A DNA stretch of 22,554 nt from a virus. The notes under the pieces were generated by a model that was not told the origin of the DNA, searched no databases, and saw nothing but the letters and a program-made list of their open reading frames with translations. Positions within the stretch are counted from its first letter, which is position 1; every line of letters begins with the position of its first letter. Shown here piece after piece: positions 7,068 to 12,394 of this stretch. The stretch is taken from IMG/VR virus record IMGVR_UViG_3300009142_000009, positions 1-22,554 of that record; one strand, written 5' to 3'. The translations under genes were made by a program, and so were the position numbers.

Positions 7068-7337
7068 ATGTATAAAGCAACTCCAATAACTTATAGAGCA
7101 AAATCAGCTCCTACAAAAGCAAACGAAGCTTTAATAGACGGCGCAGCAACTTTAGGTGAGTCAAAAGCCTTTAAAGACCACGGGGAAGGAATGGAAGAAA
7201 AGTTTTCTAGCTCTGGCACGGTAAGTACTCCAGTTGACCATGGAAAAAGTCAGCAAAAAGAGAGGGAAGAAAAAAAGAAAAAAAGCCAATCATCCGGTGC
7301 TGTAGAAACTGATTCTACCAAAACACCTGAGGTTTAA
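7068..7337 (+). CDS. small low-complexity protein with SPIT-type N-terminus
   Basis: The preferred start is the ATG at 7068, just after the previous stop and behind an A-rich leader, giving 89 residues. The same frame extends upstream to an ATG at 7023, but that stretch overlaps the HExxH gene and looks unnatural. The protein starts MYKATPITYRAKSAPTK, a variant of the N-terminal motif shared by three later genes. The rest is polar and probably unstructured, with a Lys/Glu-rich stretch (REEKKKKSQ). There are no membrane segments. It begins the block of basic, disordered proteins. Function unknown; a virion-internal protein is my best guess from the company it keeps. Confidence 0.65.
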   Translation: MYKATPITYRAKSAPTKANEALIDGAATLGESKAFKDHGEGMEEKFSSSGTVSTPVDHGKSQQKEREEKKKKSQSSGAVETDSTKTPEV

Positions 7338-7356
7338 AACAAATAAAACAAACAAT

Positions 7357-8379
7357 ATGCCATCACCAATAACTAGCAGAATAAAGAGACATCCCTCATT
7401 TGGACCTCTTAAGTCAGATAAAGACAAAGACCCTAAAGCAGAAACTTTTACTGAAGGGAAAACAGAAATAACAAAAGAAAACGTAGAAGGCAATAAAACC
7501 GACGGAAAAGTAGTTAAAGCTTCTTCTAATCGCTGTGGTACTCAGGCTGAAAAAGATGCGGGGAAAGTAACACAAACCTGCGAGGAAAGCGGTTTTTCAA
7601 GTTTATCCGATGAAGAGGTCAAAGCCTCTGAAATAAAGCAAGGGTTAAGAACTGAAGACACCGTTACTTGCCCAGAAGGTTCTACCAAAGATGCAGATGG
7701 TAATTGTGTAAAAGAAACAAAAACAACTACTCCAGGTTCAAGAGGCGATGTATTCACTGAAACAGAATCAAGGGTTTTACAACCTTGGGAAATACGTAGA
7801 CTGAATAGATCTGGAAGGATAGCTGATAATAGAATAAGCTCTTCAAGTAGACGTTTAACAAACTTAGGAGGAAAACAAGACGCTGATGGTAATTGGTCTT
7901 TGGATGATAATGCGTCAGCAAAAGATAGAAGAAAATTTAATAAATTCAAATCTAAGTTCGAAAGAAACACTATGCAGAAAACCAACGTAGATCGTTCGGT
8001 AAAATCTGGTAGAGGAGCTGGTGAGTTAATACATTCTGGGCAAAGAAAAACAACTCAGTCTGAAATTAATAAAGATCCTGGAAGCGTAAAAGCACAAGAA
8101 AAATTAAATGCCGATAGAAGTGCCTACGATGAGTCCCAAAAAGCTCAACAGGATGCTGTCACTAATTCTATTAGCTCGTCAAGCAAACCTAAATCGGAAT
8201 CAATTGATCCTAATCAAACAAATCCATTTACGGCCATGCTTACCAAGTTTGAAGAAGATAAGCAGAAAGGAGATTACACTTTTGGTAAATTCGATGTTGG
8301 AGCCGGTACTTCGCCGAAGTCATCTGGTTTATTTGCTAAAAAAGGTGCAATGAAAAAAGGATATTTTAAAGGTTATTAA
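7357..8379 (+). CDS. disordered basic protein with SPITSRIKR N-terminus
   Basis: This 340-residue protein opens with MPSPITSRIKR and is mostly low-complexity, rich in Lys, Ser, Thr, Asp and Glu. Two short cysteine-bracketed loops are visible near residues 59-75 and 104-117 (CPEGSTKDADGNCV). LQPWEIRRLNRSGR (about 136-149) resembles a short conserved segment I recall in marine phage proteins. The middle is Arg/Lys-rich (KDRRKFNKFKSKFERN). The end, GLFAKKGAMKKGYFKGY, is a basic and aromatic tail. Eighteen bases separate it from the previous gene. There is no enzyme signature. A capsid-internal or DNA-associated protein is plausible, but this is inference from composition, shared motif and neighbours. 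Confidence 0.7.
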   Translation: MPSPITSRIKRHPSFGPLKSDKDKDPKAETFTEGKTEITKENVEGNKTDGKVVKASSNRCGTQAEKDAGKVTQTCEESGFSSLSDEEVKASEIKQGLRTEDTVTCPEGSTKDADGNCVKETKTTTPGSRGDVFTETESRVLQPWEIRRLNRSGRIADNRISSSSRRLTNLGGKQDADGNWSLDDNASAKDRRKFNKFKSKFERNTMQKTNVDRSVKSGRGAGELIHSGQRKTTQSEINKDPGSVKAQEKLNADRSAYDESQKAQQDAVTNSISSSSKPKSESIDPNQTNPFTAMLTKFEEDKQKGDYTFGKFDVGAGTSPKSSGLFAKKGAMKKGYFKGY

Positions 8380-8381
8380 TT

Positions 8382-8786
8382 ATGGCATATATACAGAGAC
8401 CAACATCAAGTTGCCTTAAAAAAGCACTTGCTGGAAATCAAAGTAATTTGCCTCAATTTCTACAAGACGAGATCAAAGAAGCTTCGCCAGTTAAGAAAAA
8501 AGGAGGGGCACCTTCTCGTAAAAAGTCTAAAGGCTATTACAATGAAGTTAGATCTAAATCAAAAGAAGGGGCAGCTGCAGGAGGCGGCATGACGCAAGCA
8601 GGTGTTAATAAATACAAAAAAGATAACCCCGGCAGTAAACTTAAGACTGCTGTCACTAACTGTAAAGCTAAAGTAGGCACAAAGCCTTATAAAAGGCAAA
8701 AAGCATTTTGCTCTAGATCTAAAAGCTGGAATGGCGAAAGAGGCCGCGCAGCAAGAAGAAGATGGTGTTGCAGCCGATTTAGCTAA
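8382..8786 (+). CDS. small basic phage protein, DUF6321-like
   Basis: This 134-residue, strongly basic protein contains GGGMTQAGVNKYKKDNPGSK followed by LKTAVTN, then AFCSRSKSWNGERGRAARRRW. That is the hallmark of a small domain common in phage proteins, which I recall as DUF6321. Homologues usually end shortly after RRRW-x-C; here the tail reads RRRWCCSRFS. The N-terminal part (MAYIQRPTSSCLKKALAGN) and a Lys-rich linker precede the domain. It may bind nucleic acid, given the charge and conserved Cys and Trp residues, but no function is established that I know of. It lies two bases after the previous gene and twelve before the next. Confidence 0.72.
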   Translation: MAYIQRPTSSCLKKALAGNQSNLPQFLQDEIKEASPVKKKGGAPSRKKSKGYYNEVRSKSKEGAAAGGGMTQAGVNKYKKDNPGSKLKTAVTNCKAKVGTKPYKRQKAFCSRSKSWNGERGRAARRRWCCSRFS

Positions 8787-8797
8787 AATATAATATT

Positions 8798-8953
8798 ATG
8801 GAATCAAAAGGATTAGGAGACTCAATAGAAAAATTTACAGAAGCAACAGGAATAAAAAAGCTTGCGGATAAGATACCCGGAGGATGCGGTTGCGAAAAAA
8901 GAAAACAAACATTAAATAAGTATTTCCCATATAAAAACAAACAAAATGGCTGA
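8798..8953 (+). CDS. 51-residue conserved small protein with CxC motif
   Basis: A short frame from ATG 8798 to TGA 8951-8953 fills the otherwise empty gap before the next gene and overlaps that gene's start by eight bases. The product starts MESKGLGDSIEKFTEATGIK and ends GGCGCEKRKQTLNKYFPY plus a short polar tail. The GLGDSIEKxTxATGIKK and CGCxKRKxxLNxxFPY segments match a small protein I recall in many marine phages, often fused to or near other structural genes. Cys30 and Cys32 could bind metal or form a disulfide. Function unknown. Confidence 0.7.
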   Translation: MESKGLGDSIEKFTEATGIKKLADKIPGGCGCEKRKQTLNKYFPYKNKQNG

Positions 8954-9914
8954 ATCAAAAAAGAGCGGGTATAGTTGCCAACCAGTTACCGCTAAAATAA
9001 AAAGAACAACACAAGGCGGAATGAAAGCGGAACAACCTTTATTAGGTAGTTATGCACCAGTTCAAATGAACAGTCCAGCAAAAGGTCTTGGCGGATTGAT
9101 TCTAAAAGGGGCTAAAGGAATCGTTAAAAGTGGGATGAAAGCCGCTTCTAAACAAGGTAAAGCAGGACAGAAGCTCTTAGGTGACGGATATACTCCATTC
9201 GTTGAGGTAAGCAGCAAGCTAGGTAATGGAGCAACTAGAACATTAAACGCAGCTAAGACCGGCGTTGGTAAGTCATTATTTAAAAGAGCGGTGAATCTTG
9301 GAAAAAGGACACTCAAGGCAAGTGCTGTTATAGGAACTGGTGCTTTGGTGGCTAGTATGTTTGGAGGTGATTCTACACCTGAAACAAAACCTCAGGTTAC
9401 GCCAAACCCAACACCTAAGCCGAAAAAGAAACCTTATGTAAAACCAGGAGGCAAAGCCACAGGTAACATGAGAGACTACAAAATAGGTAGCAGTGAAAGA
9501 TACAATGAATACGAAGCTAGAGGCTGGAAGCAAGATGCTACTACCAAGGGTGGTGAGCCAAGAAAGAAAGTAGAAGCAGTAAGTACTCTAAAACCAGAGG
9601 GTGTTAAGACTATTAAACCTAAAATAGAAACTCCTAAAATTTCTATTGAAACAAAAGCACCAACTAGTAACCCAAGCGCGAAAGATAAATTTGTTGCTAA
9701 AAAGAAAGCAAAAGCGGGGGTTAGAAAAACAGGGAAGGCTGCAGATAAACAAAAACAAGCAGACGAAGCGGCTGCGGCTGGCAATGCTGGTAAAGCTAGA
9801 AGAAAACAAAGAGCGGCTGATAGAAAAACAAGAAAAGCTAAAAAGAAGTTTTCGCAAGCGGCGGCAGCAATAGGAGTATCATCGCCAGCTCCAAAAAAGA
9901 AAACAAAAAAATAA
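8946..9914 (+). CDS. basic protein with histone-H1-like C-terminal tail
   Basis: This 322-residue protein has several distinct parts. The N-terminus contains CQPVTAKIKRTTQGG, a variant of the SPITSRIKR motif of its neighbours. Residues about 42-125 are basic with MNSPAKGLGG and repeated Lys/Gly segments. Around 122-141 lies a hydrophobic stretch (SAVIGTGALVASMFGG) that could be a single membrane segment. Then comes a Pro/Lys linker (TPNPTPKPKKKPYVKPGG). Residues about 247-322 are almost wholly Ala/Lys/Arg (AKKKAKAGVRKTGKAADKQK, KARRKQRAADRKTRKAKKKF, ending PKKKTKK), like histone H1 or AlgP-type tails. Such a tail would bind DNA. A capsid-internal DNA-binding or ejected protein is my inference; a cytoplasmic nucleoid-binding role is an alternative. 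Confidence 0.7.
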   Translation: MAESKKSGYSCQPVTAKIKRTTQGGMKAEQPLLGSYAPVQMNSPAKGLGGLILKGAKGIVKSGMKAASKQGKAGQKLLGDGYTPFVEVSSKLGNGATRTLNAAKTGVGKSLFKRAVNLGKRTLKASAVIGTGALVASMFGGDSTPETKPQVTPNPTPKPKKKPYVKPGGKATGNMRDYKIGSSERYNEYEARGWKQDATTKGGEPRKKVEAVSTLKPEGVKTIKPKIETPKISIETKAPTSNPSAKDKFVAKKKAKAGVRKTGKAADKQKQADEAAAAGNAGKARRKQRAADRKTRKAKKKFSQAAAAIGVSSPAPKKKTKK

Positions 9915-9920
9915 ACCAAT

Positions 9921-10697
9921 ATGAAAGCTAGCCCGATTACTTCAAGAATAAGAAACCAGAAAGCAACTCCAGTTAAAGTAGATGGACAGTCTTCTGAGAA
10001 TAAAGCAACAGAAGGATCGGGCATGCAATCAAACAAGCCTGAAGAAAAAAGCTGGGGTAATGTTATAGGCCATGGAGTCTTAGACGTTGTAGGTTTAGTT
10101 CCAGGAATTGGAGAAATAGCAGACGGTATTAATGCAGGTTGGTATGCGGCCGAAGGAGATTATACGAACGCTGCTTTATCTGCTGCGGCAATGATCCCAT
10201 TTGCGGGTTGGGGAGCTACTGCTACAAAAGTAGGAATGAAAGTAATGCCTAAAGCTACTAAGGTAATTAAAGGCACCACACAAGCCGTTAAAAAGACAAA
10301 GGTTTTAAACAATAAGGTCGGAAGATTTGCTACAGGAGAGGCTGGTAGGTTTTTAGACAAGCCAACTAAGTACGCAAGAACATGGAGAGGGACTGAAAAT
10401 GTTATTGATAAAGCTTTTTCAGGAGGTAGTGACACAGGAGGTAATAAGCCTGCAACAAACAATGGTAAACCTGCCATGGATAACGGTAAGCCTAGTGAAT
10501 CAATTAATAAAAACCTAGGTTCAAATAGAGTAGCACAAGGCGCGGCCTCTTGGAAAAGAGCAGTAGCCAACAATAAGTCAGGCACATCTTTAACTAATTT
10601 AATTAAGCAACGTAATAGCAACAAGAAGGGGTCGGCAGAATATGCTAAAGCTCAAAACGCTATAAACAAAGCTTACGGATCTAAAAAGCGTTACTAA
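9921..10697 (+). CDS. SPITSRIR protein with polymorphic-toxin TG-type linker
   Basis: This 258-residue protein starts MKASPITSRIRNQKATPVK, the clearest copy of the shared N-terminal motif after that of the 7357 gene. Residues about 53-97 read VLDVVGLVPGIGEIADGINA, then WYAAEGDYTNAALSAAAMIP and FAGWG. This closely resembles the hydrophobic pre-toxin TG domain (PT-TG) that precedes toxin domains in bacterial polymorphic toxins. After it, residues 100-258 are basic and low-complexity (KNLGSNRVAQGAASWKRAV, ending NKAYGSKKRY); I see no known toxin fold. In toxins this linker is thought to help membrane passage. Here it may serve an ejected virion protein. It sits directly before the holin, with one base between them. 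Confidence 0.7.
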   Translation: MKASPITSRIRNQKATPVKVDGQSSENKATEGSGMQSNKPEEKSWGNVIGHGVLDVVGLVPGIGEIADGINAGWYAAEGDYTNAALSAAAMIPFAGWGATATKVGMKVMPKATKVIKGTTQAVKKTKVLNNKVGRFATGEAGRFLDKPTKYARTWRGTENVIDKAFSGGSDTGGNKPATNNGKPAMDNGKPSESINKNLGSNRVAQGAASWKRAVANNKSGTSLTNLIKQRNSNKKGSAEYAKAQNAINKAYGSKKRY

Positions 10698-10698
10698 T

Positions 10699-11100
10699 AT
10701 GAAAAAGATATGGGAATGGCTTACTGGTAATGTTATTAAAGAGGTTGGTGACGTTATTGATAAATTAACTACAACGAAAGAGGAGAAGCTTATAATAAAA
10801 AAGCAAATCCAAGAGATATTAGAAAAAGCTGATAACGATGCTCAGAAGCAAGTTACAGCACGCTGGGAATCAGACATGCAATCCGATAGCTTCCTTTCAA
10901 AAAATATTAGACCCATGGTACTTATATATTTAACAGTAATATTTACTGTGTGTGCTTTCTTTGATGGCAATATAGGTGAGTTCCATATAGCTGAAGAGTA
11001 TATACCAATATTTCAAACATTACTGGTTACAGCCTATGGGGCTTATTTTGTAGGTAGAAGCTGGGAGAAAGGAAAATCAATATCCACTAAAAATACGTAA
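10699..11100 (+). CDS. holin, GTA-type 3TM family
   Basis: This 133-residue membrane protein matches holins of the gene-transfer-agent three-TM type. The N-terminal part (MKKIWEWLTGNVIKEVGDVI) is amphipathic, followed by a charged helix. SDSFLSKNIRPMVLIYLTV starts the first clear membrane segment (about 71-89), with the conserved Asn-Ile-Arg-Pro just before it. The second spans about 102-118 (IPIFQTLLVTAYGAYFVG). It ends with the polar GRSWEKGKSISTKNT. Holins open the inner membrane at the end of infection so that a lysin reaches the wall. No endolysin is recognisable in this window, so the partner lies elsewhere or is host-like. Confidence 0.8.
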   Translation: MKKIWEWLTGNVIKEVGDVIDKLTTTKEEKLIIKKQIQEILEKADNDAQKQVTARWESDMQSDSFLSKNIRPMVLIYLTVIFTVCAFFDGNIGEFHIAEEYIPIFQTLLVTAYGAYFVGRSWEKGKSISTKNT

Positions 11101-11136
11101 TAAATAAAGTAAGTATTAACAATTAAATCAAATAAA

Positions 11137-11379
11137 ATGGCAAAAAAATTAAAAAAAGACGAACTAACTCAATTACAAGTAGCAGTAAACAAAGTTAACC
11201 AAGTGCAATTGCAAGTTGGAGGCTTAGAATTACAAAAGCATGAATTGATACATACAATGTCTTCCGCTCAAGCTGAATTAAGTAGCGTGCAGAATATACT
11301 TAAAGATAAGTATGGAGATATTAGCGTAGATATTAGCACTGGTCAGATAGCTGAGAATGGGGTTGATAAGAAAGATTAG
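11137..11379 (+). CDS. small coiled-coil phage protein
   Basis: This 80-residue protein is mostly one helix with heptad spacing: LTQLQVAVNKVNQVQLQVGG, LELQKHELIHTMSSAQAELS, SVQNILKDKYG. It then has a short strand, ISVDISTGQI. I recall similar proteins, with the LELQKHEL and KYG...INI.TG.I pattern, beside holin and terminase genes of Bacteroidota phages. It would oligomerise through the coiled coil. An A-rich leader precedes the ATG, and the gene ends in TAG inside the start of the next gene. Function unknown. Confidence 0.7.
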   Translation: MAKKLKKDELTQLQVAVNKVNQVQLQVGGLELQKHELIHTMSSAQAELSSVQNILKDKYGDISVDISTGQIAENGVDKKD

Positions 11380-11575
11380 TATCGGAAGAGACTATAAAAA
11401 TGATGCCATGCACTATTCTGTTGGACAGGAAGTGTATGGTAATCACATTATAGACAGTATAATAGAGGAGGAAGATAAGTACTCTATCTATATAATAAAA
11501 GCCAAAGAGGTGTTACCTTGGAAAGACTTCAATAAAAATATGGCGATAGCTGTAGAATACAATTTACAATATTGA
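11357..11575 (+). CDS. small conserved phage protein (IRKISIGxDYK)
   Basis: This 72-residue protein begins MGLIRKISIGRDYKNDAMHY, goes on with SVGQEVYGNHIIDSIIEE, and ends VLPWKDFNKNMAIAVEYNLQ. I recall this family as short proteins in marine phages without known function. The layout suggests a small beta-barrel. The ATG at 11357 lies 23 bases inside the previous gene; a TTG two codons later (11363) would give the start I remember for homologues and cannot be excluded. Its stop overlaps the next start (ATTGATGA). Confidence 0.7.
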   Translation: MGLIRKISIGRDYKNDAMHYSVGQEVYGNHIIDSIIEEEDKYSIYIIKAKEVLPWKDFNKNMAIAVEYNLQY

Positions 11576-12174
11576 TGAGAGGGCTATTTGATTTTATAAT
11601 CGAACCTAAAGACCAAAGATATAATAATGTAAAGCATGTAAACGAAAGTGAGCTTATACTTAATACAGAATTACAAAACCACCAATATGTAAGTCGACAG
11701 GGGATTGTTTTGGCAGAGCCATCGGTTAACGAGACTAATATAAAAAAAGGTGATACAGTAATATTACATCATAATGTTTTTAGACGTTTTAGAGACGTTA
11801 GAGGCAAAGAAAAAAACGGGAAGAGCTATTACTCAGATAACGTGTATATAGTTTCTCCAGATCTTATATTTGCTAAAGTCGAAGACAATACGATAAAGCC
11901 TCTACCAGGGTTTAATTTTGTTAAGCCTATAAAAGAAAATAAAATGTTTTCTATTGATTTTGAAAAACCTTTAATAGGTGTGCTAAAATACAAAGATACT
12001 AACCTAGAAGTTATGACCGTTGGTGACTTAGTGGGATTTAGCCCGGGGACAGAATATGAGTTTTTAATAGAAAATGAAAAACTATATAGAGTTCCTACTA
12101 ATCAAATTACAATTAAATATGAATATCAAGGAGACGAAGAAGAATATAATCCAAGCTGGGCACAAAGCAGTTGA
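11572..12174 (+). CDS. probable tandem GroES-like domain protein
   Basis: This 200-residue protein reads as two GroES-like domains in a row. Domain 1 (about 5-101): LFDFIIEPKDQRY matches the first GroES strand (PLHDRVIVKRKE in E. coli), then GIVLAEP, IKKGDTVILHHN and VYIVSPDLIFAK match the barrel strands ending in the GroES-like closing strand. Domain 2 (about 107-183) repeats this: IKPLPGFNFVKPIKE, then PLIGVLKY, MTVGDLVGF and KLYRVPTNQITIKY. The mobile loop that binds GroEL is not obvious in either half. The tail is acidic. It could be a pseudo-symmetric lid or assembly factor for the phage chaperonin, or a virion protein that reuses the fold. The alternative start one codon on (ATG 11575) is equivalent. 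The fold is inferred by eye. Confidence 0.65.
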   Translation: MMRGLFDFIIEPKDQRYNNVKHVNESELILNTELQNHQYVSRQGIVLAEPSVNETNIKKGDTVILHHNVFRRFRDVRGKEKNGKSYYSDNVYIVSPDLIFAKVEDNTIKPLPGFNFVKPIKENKMFSIDFEKPLIGVLKYKDTNLEVMTVGDLVGFSPGTEYEFLIENEKLYRVPTNQITIKYEYQGDEEEYNPSWAQSS

Positions 12175-12394
12175 GGAATTAATAAAGGTAGCCAAAGAAG
12201 CTATAGTTGATTCAGACGACGATATATCAGCAGACAGATTAAAAAATGCAGCAGCTACAAAAAAACTAGCTATATTTGATGCTTTTGAGATATTGAATAG
12301 AATACAAGACGAGGAAAACTTATTGGAGGATAAGCCAAAGGAAGATACAAAACCTAAGGCTTTTAGCGGGTTTGCTGAAAAAAGATCAAGATAA
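12119..12394 (+). CDS. probable terminase small subunit
   Basis: The chosen start is ATG 12119, giving 91 residues. An ATG at 12074 in the same frame would overlap the previous gene by 101 bases and add unnatural sequence. The product, MNIKETKKNIIQAGHKAVEE followed by LIKVAKEAIVDSDDDISADR and LKNAAATKKLAIFDAFEIL, is helical and matches a small protein I recall directly upstream of large terminases in Bacteroidota phages. The end, FSGFAEKRSR, is conserved too. The stop overlaps the terL start (TAATG). Role as DNA-recognition subunit of the packaging enzyme is inferred from position, size and helical make-up; no helix-turn-helix is certain. Confidence 0.65.
   Translation: MNIKETKKNIIQAGHKAVEELIKVAKEAIVDSDDDISADRLKNAAATKKLAIFDAFEILNRIQDEENLLEDKPKEDTKPKAFSGFAEKRSR

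Noticed and set aside
9905-9914. Second A AAA AAA TAA heptamer at the end of the 8946 gene as a frameshift site
   Set aside because: A -1 slip reads only a few codons to a stop and misses the next gene's frame; it most likely reflects a Lys-Lys C-terminus.
9476-10036. A 186-codon hydrophobic frame on the minus strand that could look like a membrane protein
   Set aside because: It is the complement of the Lys/Ala-rich gene; Lys and Ala codons read backwards give Phe, Leu and Ala-rich sequence. All credible genes are on the + strand.
11572-12174. The 200-residue protein as a normal single GroES
   Set aside because: It is more than twice the length of GroES and lacks an evident GroEL-binding mobile loop; the real groES is at 5976-6233.
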